Made by a program: the position numbers and the translations under genes. From Rhodobacteraceae bacterium EhC02 (GTDB lineage Bacteria; Pseudomonadota; Alphaproteobacteria; Rhodobacterales; Rhodobacteraceae): 64,000 nucleotides of DNA. This document shows positions 55,209-64,000 of this stretch, piece by piece. The notes beneath the pieces were generated by a model that saw only the letters and a list, made by a program, of their open reading frames with translations, had not been told where the DNA came from and did no database searches. The DNA lies in NCBI GenBank assembly GCA_001650895.1, contig LXYH01000005.1, positions 62,001 to 126,000 on the forward strand, written 5' to 3'. The first letter of the stretch is position 1, and each line of letters starts with the position of its first letter.

Positions 55209-56066
55209 ATGGACGACCTTTTGCGTGCGCGCTTGCGCATTGCGGAAGGGGCCTATCTGCGGCTGAAAGCCCTCAGGCTTGCCATGCAGGGCGTGGATAC
55301 GATCTGCCAGACCTTCATGGGGCAGGCCTTTTTTGCCCTGCGCGAGACGGAACAGGTCTTGATCGAATTGGGCGACAGAACCGGGCCTGACCTGGTCAAG
55401 GCCGTGCTGGCGATGAAGGGGGGCACCCGGATCACGGCACATGGGCTGGACAATATCCCGGCTTCGGGTGCCGTTGTCATCGGGGCGACCCATCCGATCG
55501 GTACATTCGATTTCATCGCCCATGCCGGCGCGCTGCTGGATCACCGGCCCGACCTCAAGGTCGTGGCCAACCGCGAGGCAGAGCGCTTTCTTGGGGCCGG
55601 GCGCATCGTTGCCGTGGATCTTGATCGCAAGGACAGGGTCCTGACATCCCGCCAGACGCGCGAGGGGATGCTGGGGCATTTGAACGACGGTGGCGCACTT
55701 CTGGTCTTTGGGTCGGGACGTGTGCCGGACATGAAGGATGGCCTGCTTGTCGAGCCGCCATGGCGTTCGGGCATCACCCGCACTTCTGCTGCAACCAATG
55801 CGCCGATCGTGCCGGCCTCGGCGAACATGCGCAATTCCGTCCATTACTACCGCACCCGGAGACTGGCGCGTGCCCTCAGGGGGGGGAACGATGACTTTGG
55901 ACGCACGGTGGCGTCCCTGCGCTATGTTTCCGAACTACTGGCGAAGCTCGGTGGCAGTTATGATGTCTATTACGGCCCGGTGCAGCCTGCCGGAACCTCG
56001 CCCGAAGATCTGAAGGCGCTGGCCGAGGGCCTCGTGCCCGGACTTTACGACACATCCGCAAGCTGA
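55209..56066 (+). CDS. 1-acylglycerol-3-phosphate O-acyltransferase (PlsC)-like protein
   Basis: A 285-residue protein with the acyltransferase motif HPIGTFD (H-x5-D) within VVIGATHPIGTFDFIAH, and later FGSGRVPDM (motif III-like). It lacks the hydrophobic N-terminus of PlsC, so it is either soluble or peripheral. Such PlsC relatives make phospholipids or ornithine lipids, or are of unknown role. The start at 55209 follows AGGAAA; the open frame extends 50 codons further without family similarity. Confidence 0.7.
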   Translation: MDDLLRARLRIAEGAYLRLKALRLAMQGVDTICQTFMGQAFFALRETEQVLIELGDRTGPDLVKAVLAMKGGTRITAHGLDNIPASGAVVIGATHPIGTFDFIAHAGALLDHRPDLKVVANREAERFLGAGRIVAVDLDRKDRVLTSRQTREGMLGHLNDGGALLVFGSGRVPDMKDGLLVEPPWRSGITRTSAATNAPIVPASANMRNSVHYYRTRRLARALRGGNDDFGRTVASLRYVSELLAKLGGSYDVYYGPVQPAGTSPEDLKALAEGLVPGLYDTSAS

Positions 56067-56317
56067 CCCCGCACTGACGCCGGACAGGCGGCCATCGTCC
56101 CCTTACATCGCCCTTGCCATATCGGCACGGAACCCTGGCCCTCCACGCCGGGGCGCAGCGCATTCAAAAAGGAAACAGTTTTAACAGCCTTAAGCATATT
56201 ATGCATGATCCGGCAGCTGAATAAGAATTAATGTGCATATCGATATTTGTAAGTTCTACTATGAGCTGATCTTTGAATGTGCGGCGATGAGTCGAATTTG
56301 GCGCAGGTGAAGCTATT
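56067..56317. promoter_or_regulatory. AT-rich promoter region of the glycan operon
   Basis: 251 bases, clearly AT-rich from 56160 on, without a gene. It contains GCATA-T-TATGC and several ATAT-containing repeats. A transcription start for the DegT-GT4-GT4 operon is expected here; no confident -35/-10 pair was found. Confidence 0.4.
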
Positions 56318-57481
56318 GTGAACGAACAGAAATTCATTATTTTCGGCAGCCCCCTGCTGGGTGATGCGGAAATTGACTCGGTTACGACAACACTGCGTTC
56401 GGCCTGGATCGGAACCGGCCCGCGTGTGCAGGAATTCGAAAAGGCGATGCGCGATTATTCGGGCGCGCCCTATTCTGCGGCGGTCGCGTCATGCACAGCG
56501 GCCCTGCACCTTTCGATGGTTGTCGCCGGTGTCGGACCGGGTGACGAGGTCATCACGACGGCCCTGACCTTTGCGGCGACCGCAAACTCGATCATTCACG
56601 CCGGTGCGGTGCCCGTGCTTGTCGATGTCGAACGCGACACGATGAACATCGACCCCGCCGCGATCGAAGCGGCGATCACACCACGCACGAAGGCGATCAT
56701 CGTGGTTCATTTCGCGGGCAGGCCCTGCGACATGGACACGATCGCCGCGATTGCGGCCAGGCATGACCTGCTGGTGATCGAGGACGCAGCCCACGCGATC
56801 GAGGCGGAATACAAGGGCCGTCGCATCGGCGCGATCAGCCCACTGACCTGCTACAGCTTCTACGTGACCAAGAACATCACCACGGGCGAGGGCGGCATGA
56901 TCTCCTCGACCCGGCCGGATCTGATCGACAAGGTCAAGCAATACGCGCTGCATGGGCTGTCCGCCGATGCGTGGAGCCGGTTCAGCGACAAGGGATACAA
57001 GCATTACGAGGTCACATTTCCCGGCTTCAAGTACAATATGACCGATCTGCAGGCGTCACTCGGGCTGGTGCAGCTTGCCAAGATCGAAACCTGGCTGGAA
57101 CGGCGCAACGAGATCTGGCGCCGCTATGATGAGGCCTTTGCCGACCTGCCCTGCATCCTGCCCGCGCCCGAACAGGCAAACACGCGCCATGCGCGGCATC
57201 TCTATACGATCATGGTGGACACCCCGAACCCGCCCGCCGACCGGGACACCCTGATCGCACGTCTGCGCGACCGCGGGATCGGAACGGGCGTTCATTACCG
57301 TGGCATCCACCTTCACCAGTATTATCGCGAACGCTTCGGGCTTGTCCCCGAGGATTTCCCGAATGCCTCCTGGATCAGCGACAGAACACTGTCGCTGCCG
57401 CTGTCTGCAAAGCTGGATGATGGCGATGTCGAAAGGATCATCACTGCCGTCAGATCGGAGCTTGGCAAGGAATTTTCGTGA
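56318..57481 (+). CDS. DegT/DnrJ/EryC1/StrS family aminotransferase
   Basis: A 387-residue PLP enzyme that aminates nucleotide-linked keto sugars. PLP Lys185 lies in YVTKNITTGEGGM, the Asp156 that binds the pyridine N in VIEDAAHAIEA, and SNSHTA-like ASCTAALHLSM near 58-68 is the phosphate cup. It resembles UDP-4-keto-sugar aminotransferases such as ArnB and PglE. GTG start with AGGTGA upstream. It should supply an amino sugar to the two GT4 enzymes; the stop overlaps the next start (GTGA). Confidence 0.93.
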   Translation: MNEQKFIIFGSPLLGDAEIDSVTTTLRSAWIGTGPRVQEFEKAMRDYSGAPYSAAVASCTAALHLSMVVAGVGPGDEVITTALTFAATANSIIHAGAVPVLVDVERDTMNIDPAAIEAAITPRTKAIIVVHFAGRPCDMDTIAAIAARHDLLVIEDAAHAIEAEYKGRRIGAISPLTCYSFYVTKNITTGEGGMISSTRPDLIDKVKQYALHGLSADAWSRFSDKGYKHYEVTFPGFKYNMTDLQASLGLVQLAKIETWLERRNEIWRRYDEAFADLPCILPAPEQANTRHARHLYTIMVDTPNPPADRDTLIARLRDRGIGTGVHYRGIHLHQYYRERFGLVPEDFPNASWISDRTLSLPLSAKLDDGDVERIITAVRSELGKEFS

Positions 57482-58797
57482 AACATCTGGACGCCGAAGG
57501 CCTCGCTCGAGATCGAGTGAAAGAGCCGCACATGATTTCAAGACTGGGCTACCTGGCGCCGGAATTTCCGGGTCAGACCCATGCGTTTTTCTGGCGCGAG
57601 ATCCGCGCGCTGGAAGAGCTTGGTGTCAATTCAAGGCTGATCTCGACCAAGCGTCCCCCGGCGCGGATCAACGTCCATGGCTGGGCTGCGCAGGCTCAGG
57701 CGCGAACCACCTATCTGTTGCCCCTGCAATCGCGCGACATCCTTGCGATCATGGCCGAACTGCTGCGAGCGGGGCCTGTGAGGATTGCCAGATGCCTGAA
57801 GATTGCCCTGACGGCGGATGATTGCACCTGGGCCGAACGTCTGAGGCTTTGTCTCATGGTCGCCGCCGCGGCAAAGCTGGCGCGGATCATGCGAAAGGAC
57901 GGGATCGAGCATCTGCATGTGCAGTCCTGCGCAAACTCGGCCAACCTTGCCATGTTCGCATCGTTCCTGTCGGGGATTCCGTACAGCCTGTCCTTGCTGG
58001 GGCCGACGCTAGAGTTGTACGGACCGAACCAGCGCAGCAAGTGGCGGCATGCGGCCTTTGGCGTCGTCATGTCGAAGCTGCTTTATGATGTCGTGCAGGA
58101 CCGTCTGGCCGGAAACTTGCCGGCGGTAGTCGAGATCGTTCCGGTCGGCGTGGACCTGAACGAGATGCAGCGCGTGACGCCCTATCAGCCCTGGCAACCG
58201 GGCGAGATCTGCCGGATCTACAGTTGCGGGCGCCTGAACGCGATCAAGGGGCATGACAAGCTGATCGAGGCCGTCATGATGCTGCGCGAGCGGGGCATCG
58301 GCTGTCACCTGATCATCGCGGGCGAGGACGAACAGGGCGGCAGCGGTTACCGGCACACGCTGGAACGGTTCATTGCAGATCGGGGCGCGGCGTCGCATGT
58401 GACCCTTCTGGGGGCTGTGCCGGAAACCGAACATCGGGCACAGTTGGCACAGGCGCATATCTTTGCCCTGGCCAGCGAGAACGAAGGCATTTCGGTTGCG
58501 ATCATGGAATCCATGGCGATGCAGACACCGGTGGTCGTCACCGATGTCGGCGGAAATTCCGAACTGGTGGTCAACGGTGACAATGGCGTGCTGGTCAGCT
58601 ACGGCAAGCCTGACGAGATGGCGGCGGCGATGGAAAAGGTCCTGAGACATCCGGGCCTTGCACTTGATCTGAGCAAGGCGTCACGCAGGCGCGTGGATGA
58701 AAAGTTCAATGCCACTTCGACGGCCCTCAAACTGTTTGAGTGCCTCAAGAAAAGCCGGGCCGGAGCCGAACATCTGACGAGGGGGACTGTGATCTGA
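57478..58797 (+). CDS. Glycosyltransferase family 4 protein
   Basis: A 439-residue GT-B enzyme. The N-terminal domain has YLAPEFPGQTHAFFWREIRALEELG, an opening of colanic-acid and related GT4 enzymes; the C-terminal donor domain has GRLNAIKGHDKLIEA, the E-x7-E motif in ASENEGISVAIMESM and TDVGGNSELV. GTG start overlaps the aminotransferase stop; its own stop overlaps the next start. Acts in the cytoplasm on a lipid-linked glycan. Confidence 0.92.
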   Translation: MKHLDAEGLARDRVKEPHMISRLGYLAPEFPGQTHAFFWREIRALEELGVNSRLISTKRPPARINVHGWAAQAQARTTYLLPLQSRDILAIMAELLRAGPVRIARCLKIALTADDCTWAERLRLCLMVAAAAKLARIMRKDGIEHLHVQSCANSANLAMFASFLSGIPYSLSLLGPTLELYGPNQRSKWRHAAFGVVMSKLLYDVVQDRLAGNLPAVVEIVPVGVDLNEMQRVTPYQPWQPGEICRIYSCGRLNAIKGHDKLIEAVMMLRERGIGCHLIIAGEDEQGGSGYRHTLERFIADRGAASHVTLLGAVPETEHRAQLAQAHIFALASENEGISVAIMESMAMQTPVVVTDVGGNSELVVNGDNGVLVSYGKPDEMAAAMEKVLRHPGLALDLSKASRRRVDEKFNATSTALKLFECLKKSRAGAEHLTRGTVI

Positions 58798-59939
58798 TGC
58801 AGAACGACGGCCGGATCAAGATTCTCATCCTTCTGCCCAACCTGATCAGCGGGGGTGGGCAACGGATCGTGGTCAATTTCCTCTACAATCTGGATCGCAC
58901 CAGGTTCAAGCCGCTGCTTCTGGTGCAGGAGCGGCTTGGTGCCTTTCTGGACGAGGTCGAAAAGGTCTGCGATCCCGATGAGATCGAATTTCTGCAGGAC
59001 CGGCCCTACAAGCGCAGCGATCTGCCCGGACTGATCGCCAGAACCATCGCGCGGGCAAGGTCCTTCGATATCATCCTGGGCGGCCTGGAGGGGCGGGCAT
59101 CAACCAGCGGACTGATCGCAGCCAAGTTGCTGGGCAAACCGTTCCTGGGCTGGATTCACATCGACTGGCGCCCCTTCAGCGAGGAAGTCAGCTGGCGGCA
59201 GATGCTGGCGTTGCGGGCCTACAAGATGGCAGATCGGCTGGTTGCCTGCTCGGCCGGGGCCGGCGACAATTTCAGCGCGCTGTTCAACATCCCCCGCGAC
59301 AGGATCACGACGATCCTGAACATGATCCCCTGCGACGCGATACTTGACGCCGCAGCAGTGCCATTGCCGCCCGAACATGAAAAGCTGTTCGACAAGCCCG
59401 TCGTGCTGATGGTCGGAAGGCTGGAGGAACAAAAGGGCTATCCGCATCTGATCGAGGCGCATGACAGGCTGATCAAGGCGGGGATCGACCACAACCTTGT
59501 CATCATCGGCGAGGGCAGCCTGCTCTATGTGATCAAGGACCAGGTGACCCGGCTGGGGCTGGATGACACGGTGCATTTCCTTGGCTTCCAGACCAACCCG
59601 CATCGCTACATGGCCCGCGCCACCGTGTTTACCCTCTCGTCCGAGTTCGAAGGCTTCGGTCTTGTGCTGGCCGAGGCGCTGATGTGCGGCGCACCGGTCG
59701 TCGCGACGGATTGCCTGTCCGGTCCGGCAGAGGTGCTGGGAGGCGGAGAATTCGGCCGCCTTGTTCCGCCCAGGGATCCCGAGGCCCTGGCGCAGGCGTT
59801 GGGTCAATTGCTGCGCGATCCGGACATGCGGGCGCAATTCTCGGCCCGCGGACCCGAACGCGCAAGACAGTTCGACCAGTCCGTCGTCGGGAAGGAGTGG
59901 CAGGATCTGATCACCGGAATGGCAAGAGGCAAGGCCTGA
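58797..59939 (+). CDS. Glycosyltransferase family 4 protein
   Basis: A 380-residue GT-B enzyme. ILILLPNLISGGGQRIVVNFLYNL at the N-terminus and, in the donor domain, VGRLEEQKGYPHLIEAHDRL, SSEFEGFGLVLAEALMCGAPVVATDCLSGPAEVL (E-x7-E) near residue 285-310. Translationally coupled to the previous GT4 by a one-base overlap (TGATG). Completes the aminotransferase-GT4-GT4 operon, so the product is probably a short surface or capsule glycan that contains an amino sugar. Confidence 0.93.
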   Translation: MQNDGRIKILILLPNLISGGGQRIVVNFLYNLDRTRFKPLLLVQERLGAFLDEVEKVCDPDEIEFLQDRPYKRSDLPGLIARTIARARSFDIILGGLEGRASTSGLIAAKLLGKPFLGWIHIDWRPFSEEVSWRQMLALRAYKMADRLVACSAGAGDNFSALFNIPRDRITTILNMIPCDAILDAAAVPLPPEHEKLFDKPVVLMVGRLEEQKGYPHLIEAHDRLIKAGIDHNLVIIGEGSLLYVIKDQVTRLGLDDTVHFLGFQTNPHRYMARATVFTLSSEFEGFGLVLAEALMCGAPVVATDCLSGPAEVLGGGEFGRLVPPRDPEALAQALGQLLRDPDMRAQFSARGPERARQFDQSVVGKEWQDLITGMARGKA

Positions 59940-60107
59940 TCGGATCGACAGGATCGCGGCGCGTCCAAAGCCCCGAGGATGCCACGTGACAGCGATGGCA
60001 ACAGGGGCGCGTTCAGGCCATCGACAGCGCCCGGAACCCAGGCGGCCCAGCGGGCACGGCCGGCGAATTTGAGCCATAAAAAAGGGCGATTCCGGCGTCT
60101 TCTCCCG

Positions 60108-60135
60108 TTGACAAAACAACGGGCAAGCATAGGTT
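60108..60135 (+). promoter_or_regulatory. Probable sigma-70-type promoter of the histidine kinase gene
   Basis: TTGACA at 60108-60113 and TAGGTT at 60130-60135, 16 bases apart. It gives a leader of about 160 bases to the ATG at 60302 and shows that an upstream GTG at 60134, inside the -10, cannot be the start. The stretch 59940-60107 holds no gene. Confidence 0.55.
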
Positions 60136-60301
60136 GGACGCGCACGCTAAGGGGTGTGATCTTTGTCCGGCAGGCCTCCATACCTGTCAGAAAAAGCAGG
60201 CAGATACCGTCAGTTTAAGTCGGTGCGACCCCTTGATCGATGTGCACATCCAGAATTCCATCTGCGCCTCCGGCTGTGGAGCGGGGCTTAAGGTTCTTGG
60301 C

Positions 60302-61561
60302 ATGGATCAAGGGATCCTGAATATCATCAATCTCGCAATCAAGACGATGAACGCACAGGCTGCCTGCGTCACGATCTTGGAGCATCCTGAAATGCGGACA
60401 TTTTCATCACAGTGTGAAGGTGTCGCAAACCGTCTGGAAGATGCGACGCTGACCCAGCTTCAGTACTATTTGGGTGGGCTCGTGCTGTCTGGCGCAAGTG
60501 TCATCGTCATCCCCGACATGTTTGTCGATGCGATGACCAGGGATCATCCGCATGTCCGCGCATCGGGATTCAGATCCTACATCGGGGTGCCCATTCACCG
60601 CACCTCGGGTGAAGTTGTGGGCGCACTGTGTTGCCTGGCACTTCATCCCGAACCCTGGACTGCCGCACAGGTCGAGATTCTGGGTCGTCTTGCTTTCTGT
60701 CTGGACGCGGTCATCGCGGCACGGGTCCACAGGATGCAAGAGGTCAAGGCCCGGGACAAACTGCTCAAGCTGAACACCGCGCGGGGCGGTTTCCTGGCGC
60801 ATCTGAGCCACGAAATTCGCACGCCCCTGACGGCCATCAACGGATCCATCGATCTGATGCGGACCTTCGGGCTTGGAAAGGGCGACAACGCAGCACTTCT
60901 CGATCTGCTGGCCTCCTCGACCGCGCGCCTGATGAATGTCGTCAATGACTTTCTTGAACTTGCCGAACTTGACGCCGGATTGTTCACCTTCGCCGAAGAG
61001 ACCTTTGATCTGTCCGATATCGGCAGGAGCGTGGTCGAGGCATACAGGGAGCTTGCGGACAGCAAGGGGCTGACACTTGAGTTCAATGATCAGTTGCACG
61101 GCCGCCTTTACATGTCCGACAGACGAGTGATCGATTCCATCCTGCGCACGCTTTTCGAAAATGCGGTGCGGTTCACAGATGCTGGCCATGCGCGTATCGA
61201 TCTTCTGGAAAACAGGTACGGGCATGTGGTGATCCGCGTCTCCGACACGGGGAAAGGCATCCCCGAAGATCTGCAATCGACGATTTTCGACGAGTTCGAA
61301 CTGGCCGGACCGGGAAGCGCACGCACCTATGGCGGAACCGGGTTGGGCATGGCGATCGTGAAGCGGCTTGTCGGCCAGTTGGGCGGCGAGATCAGCCTTG
61401 ACAGCCATGTCGACGAGGGCACGACATTTTCGCTGGTCCTACCGCTGCGCCCACATGTCAACGCGGACCTGCCGCCCGACGACGGACTGCCCGCGATGCG
61501 CGATGGTCTGGACAACCCGCCGGTGCGACTGGCGGCCCAACAGTCGCCGCAGACATCTTAG
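60302..61561 (+). CDS. GAF-domain sensor histidine kinase
   Basis: A 419-residue soluble kinase. Residues about 5-145 form a GAF domain (GFRSYIGVPIHRTSGEVVGALCCLALHPEPWT). The HisKA phospho-acceptor is His170 in FLAHLSHEIRTP, and the HATPase_c part has the N box LFENAVRFTD, G1 VSDTGKGIPED, F box and G2 YGGTGLGMAIVKRL. No membrane segment, so it senses a cytoplasmic signal. No response regulator gene is near. Start at 60302 chosen from the promoter and an AAGG site; in-frame TTG 60233 and GTG 60242 are alternatives. Confidence 0.85.
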   Translation: MDQGILNIINLAIKTMNAQAACVTILEHPEMRTFSSQCEGVANRLEDATLTQLQYYLGGLVLSGASVIVIPDMFVDAMTRDHPHVRASGFRSYIGVPIHRTSGEVVGALCCLALHPEPWTAAQVEILGRLAFCLDAVIAARVHRMQEVKARDKLLKLNTARGGFLAHLSHEIRTPLTAINGSIDLMRTFGLGKGDNAALLDLLASSTARLMNVVNDFLELAELDAGLFTFAEETFDLSDIGRSVVEAYRELADSKGLTLEFNDQLHGRLYMSDRRVIDSILRTLFENAVRFTDAGHARIDLLENRYGHVVIRVSDTGKGIPEDLQSTIFDEFELAGPGSARTYGGTGLGMAIVKRLVGQLGGEISLDSHVDEGTTFSLVLPLRPHVNADLPPDDGLPAMRDGLDNPPVRLAAQQSPQTS

Positions 61562-61878
61562 CGGCGTGCTGTTCATCCGGGGGGCGGGATCGCTCTGACC
61601 GGGGCGTCCACCGCACGCGTGGCGGGCGCCACCATCCCGGATCACCTTGCAGTACGGGGTCTGCGCCTGCGTCATCTGAATGACAGGCCGTGGCGCCCCC
61701 GAAGCCCGTTTTTCCATTCGTCCGCAAAACAGGATGTCCGCGACATGAAGCCATGCAATCCGGTTCCGATGGGCGGCGCTCTTGCATCGCTGTTCTGTCG
61801 ATGCTGTCATTCGGGATGACGGCGCGTCCAGAACGTGCGCCAGCGCGTCGTCACGCATGCCAGGGGGGCTTACCAAAG
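61562..61878. other. Non-coding gap before the proline-racemase-family gene
   Basis: 317 bases with no supportable gene or RNA. A short GTCAT-TCGGG-ATGAC hairpin lies near 61805-61820. An open frame (61690 onward) runs into the next gene in frame but has no family similarity or ribosome site before 61879. Confidence 0.4.
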
Positions 61879-62907
61879 ATGCGATCCAGCAAGACAATCC
61901 ATGTCATTTCCGCCCATGCCGAGGGCGAGGTGGGCGATGTCATCGTGGGCGGAGTCCTGCCGCCACCGGGCGATACGATCTGGGAACAGAGCCGTTTCAT
62001 CGCCCGTGACCAGACATTGCGCAACTTCATGCTGAACGAGCCGCGCGGTGGCGTGTTCAGGCATGTGAACCTGCTGGTGCCGCCCAAACATCCCGCGGCG
62101 CAGGTGGCCTGGATCATCATGGAGCCCGAAGACACGCCGCCCATGTCCGGGTCCAATTCCATCTGTGTGGCGACCGTTCTGCTGGATGCGGGCCTTGTGC
62201 CGATGCAGGAACCCGAAACGCATCTTGTGCTTGAGGCGCCCGGCGGTCTTGTCCGCGTGCGCGCCACCTGCAGAAACGGCAAGGCCGAACGTATCTTCGT
62301 GCAGAATGTGCCGTCCTTCGCGGCAACGCTTGATGGCACCCTCGACGTCGATGGCCTGGGTACTCTGACCGTTGACACGGCTTACGGCGGGGACAGTTTT
62401 GTCATTGTCGATGCGCAAGCCCTGGGCTTGGCGCTGTCGGAAGACGAGGCGCATGACATCGCGCGTCTGGGCGTCAGGATCACCAATGCGGCGAATGCGC
62501 AGATCGGGTTTCACCATCCCGAAAATCCGGATTGGAGGCATATCTCCTTCTGCCTTTTTGCGGGGCCGCTGGTGCAAGGGGCAGAGGGTCTTGAGGCGGG
62601 CGCTGCGGTCGCGATCCAGCCGGGCAAGGTGGACCGCTCGCCCACCGGCACGGCGCTGTCGGCGCGCATGGCCGTCCTGCACGCCCGTGGCATCATGAAG
62701 ACCGGCGATCGGCTGACGGCACGCTCCATCATCGGATCGACCTTCGCGGGTCAGATACTGGCCGAAACCAGCGTCGGGGCGCTGCCTGCCATTCAGCCCG
62801 AGATATCGGGGCGTGGCTGGATCACGGGCATCCACCAGCACATGCTGGACCCGTCCGATCCCTGGCCGCAGGGATATCGCCTGTCCGACACATGGGGCGC
62901 ACGCTGA
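61879..62907 (+). CDS. Proline racemase superfamily enzyme (trans-3-hydroxyproline dehydratase-like)
   Basis: A 342-residue member of the proline racemase/hydroxyproline epimerase family (two-fold pseudo-symmetric). Epimerases and racemases use two Cys. Here the first position is Ser90 ([10 protein letters not shown]) and the second is Thr256 ([14 protein letters not shown]), so a two-Cys proton shuttle is impossible. The Thr at the second site marks the dehydratase branch (trans-3-hydroxy-L-proline dehydratase), which usually keeps a Cys or has Ser at the first. AGGGGGG upstream. The GlxA/AraC regulator follows 93 bases downstream. Confidence 0.85.
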   Translation: MRSSKTIHVISAHAEGEVGDVIVGGVLPPPGDTIWEQSRFIARDQTLRNFMLNEPRGGVFRHVNLLVPPKHPAAQVAWIIMEPEDTPPMSGSNSICVATVLLDAGLVPMQEPETHLVLEAPGGLVRVRATCRNGKAERIFVQNVPSFAATLDGTLDVDGLGTLTVDTAYGGDSFVIVDAQALGLALSEDEAHDIARLGVRITNAANAQIGFHHPENPDWRHISFCLFAGPLVQGAEGLEAGAAVAIQPGKVDRSPTGTALSARMAVLHARGIMKTGDRLTARSIIGSTFAGQILAETSVGALPAIQPEISGRGWITGIHQHMLDPSDPWPQGYRLSDTWGAR

Positions 62908-63000
62908 CGCAGGTGGACGCAAGTGGCTTGCTTGCCGGCTTTCTTGACCGGATGCCCCGAAACGCGCTTGAGTATACCGCTATGACGCAAGGGGGCGGCC

Positions 63001-64000
63001 ATGTCTGATTTTGAAGCACTGGTGCCGATCGGAGCCGCCTATTTCCCGGTGCCGGACCCCGGCCCCACGCGGCATTATGCCTTTGTTCTGGTGCCGGGTT
63101 TCACGCTGCTGGCCTTTTCCGCGGCGGTTGAACCGCTCAGGATTGCCAACCAGCTGTCACAACGGCCGCTCTACCGATGGCAAATCCTGTCCGAAACCGG
63201 CGCGCCTGTTCTCAGCTCTTCGGGTATCCCCGTGGGCGCGTCCGGGACACTGGACAATGTCGGCAAGGATGCGCGTCTTTTTGTCTGCGCGGGCAATCCG
63301 GCCATGGCGGCGGCCGCGCCCCCGGTGGTCGTGGCCGTGCAGCGCCATCACCGCTTCGGCGGTCTGGTCGGCGGTATCTGCACCGGTGCGGTGGCGCTTG
63401 CCAAGGCCGGGCTGGTCGAAGGGCGGCGCTTTACCCTGCATTGGGAAAACCAACCCAGCTTTGTCGAAACCTTTCCCGCGCTGAACCCCACCATCAACCG
63501 GTTCGAGATCGATGGGCGACTGATGACCTGCGGCGGCGGTGCGGCCTCGACCGACATGATGCTGTCGATCATCGCAGAGGATCACGGTAGCGATTTCGCC
63601 GCAATGGTATCCGAGATGTGTCTGCGCACCGTCATGCTGGGGGTGGAGCCGGAACAGCGCAGTTCTGTCGCGGCGCTGATGTCTTCGCGCAACCCCGTGC
63701 TGGTCGCGACGATCACGCTGATGAACCGGCACATCGAGGATCCGCTGACGATGGACAGCATTGCCGTGGCGACCGGGTATTCCCGACGGCAGTTGGAGCG
63801 CCTGTTCCGTGATGCGACAGGGCAGGCGCCGGCCGAGTTCTATCGTGGTCTGCGTCTGGATCGCGGCCGTAACCTGCTGAGCACCACGAACATGACCCTG
63901 CAGGAGATCGCGACGGCCTGCGGATTTGAATCCGTCTCGCATTTCTCGCGCAGGTTTCGGGAACGCTTTGGCGCGGCCCCGTCCAAGCTCAAGCAGGGAT
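63001..64000 (+). CDS. GlxA-type AraC-family regulator with DJ-1/PfpI-like domain (partial at window edge)
   Basis: At least 333 residues, running off the window end. Residues 25-190 form a class I glutamine amidotransferase-like (DJ-1/PfpI) domain: HYAFVLVPGFTLLAFSAAVEPLRIANQ and GGICTGAVALAKAGLVEGRRFTLHWE, the latter holding the elbow Cys. Residues about 235-333 are the AraC helix-turn-helix pair (TMDSIAVATGYSRRQLERLFRDATGQAPAEFYRGLRLDRGRNLL and IATACGFESVSHFSRRFRERFG). GlxA regulators control catabolism of quaternary amines, arginine or hydroxyproline-type compounds; the neighbouring enzyme suggests the last. Confidence 0.92.
   Translation, partial: MSDFEALVPIGAAYFPVPDPGPTRHYAFVLVPGFTLLAFSAAVEPLRIANQLSQRPLYRWQILSETGAPVLSSSGIPVGASGTLDNVGKDARLFVCAGNPAMAAAAPPVVVAVQRHHRFGGLVGGICTGAVALAKAGLVEGRRFTLHWENQPSFVETFPALNPTINRFEIDGRLMTCGGGAASTDMMLSIIAEDHGSDFAAMVSEMCLRTVMLGVEPEQRSSVAALMSSRNPVLVATITLMNRHIEDPLTMDSIAVATGYSRRQLERLFRDATGQAPAEFYRGLRLDRGRNLLSTTNMTLQEIATACGFESVSHFSRRFRERFGAAPSKLKQG

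Overview
The window is a GC-rich, densely coded bacterial chromosome segment that most resembles an alphaproteobacterium of the Rhodobacterales (Roseobacter/Rhodobacteraceae group). Grounds: the gene order acpS-lepB-rnc-era-DUF1491-recO at the left end, three different TRAP-type transport proteins sets or fragments of sets (DctPQM and TAXI), a VPEID-CTERM/exosortase E pair, and the overall protein flavour. This is inferred from gene content; no database search was possible. No rRNA, tRNA, CRISPR array, prophage or insertion sequence was recognised.

Layout. 1-3991: housekeeping block (acpS end, lepB, rnc, era, DUF1491, recO), with overlapping stops and starts. 3999-4553: TetR regulator. 4689-19339: a catabolic island. 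A six-gene minus-strand operon (tautomerase-SnoaL fusion, HyuB, HyuA, isochorismatase-fold protein, isocitrate-lyase-superfamily lyase, FAD dehydrogenase) diverges from a plus-strand operon (GntR regulator, LeuC-like, LeuD-like, TRAP DctP-DctQ-DctM); a MarR regulator and a fumarylacetoacetate-hydrolase-family enzyme follow. I propose uptake and ATP-dependent opening of a small lactam or imide, then hydration/dehydration and C-C cleavage of the resulting branched diacid. 19365-21070: iron/heme block (operator-like dyad, small ORF, hemP, unknown ORF, bfd, and a bfr gene interrupted by an in-frame TAA). 21192-25102: serine acetyltransferase-like protein, GNAT, lipoprotein subtilase. 25103-28654: TAXI-TRAP uptake operon. 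29139-31244: GT2 glycosyltransferase and galE, convergent. 31756-33794: a VPEID-CTERM protein facing its exosortase E/CPBP-protease fusion. 34069-36092: Tat/lipobox fasciclin protein and D-amino-acid dehydrogenase. 36330-44674: PAS/AAA+ regulator divergent from a cyanate uptake ABC system plus cyanase, then a SulP anion transporter and a universal stress protein. 44763-51764: MFS transporter; an operon of acyl-CoA synthetase, fused E1 alpha-beta, lipoyl E2 and acyl carrier protein; cytochrome c. 51969-56066: NnrU-like protein, LicD-like protein, a probable rhamnosyltransferase remnant, a BASS-family symporter and a PlsC-like acyltransferase. 56318-61561: surface-glycan operon (DegT aminotransferase and two GT4 glycosyltransferases), then a soluble GAF histidine kinase. 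61879-64000: proline-racemase-superfamily enzyme and a truncated GlxA/AraC-type regulator.

The best candidates for something undescribed are the catabolic island at 4689-19339 with its unusual enzyme set (including an isochorismatase-fold protein without the nucleophilic Cys and a tautomerase-SnoaL fusion), the ACP-containing 2-oxoacid dehydrogenase operon at 46072-51212, and the compact exosortase E/VPEID module. Clear single-gene oddities are the nonsense codon at residue 128 of bacterioferritin and the GAFPGA motif in the AAA+ regulator beside the cyanate genes.
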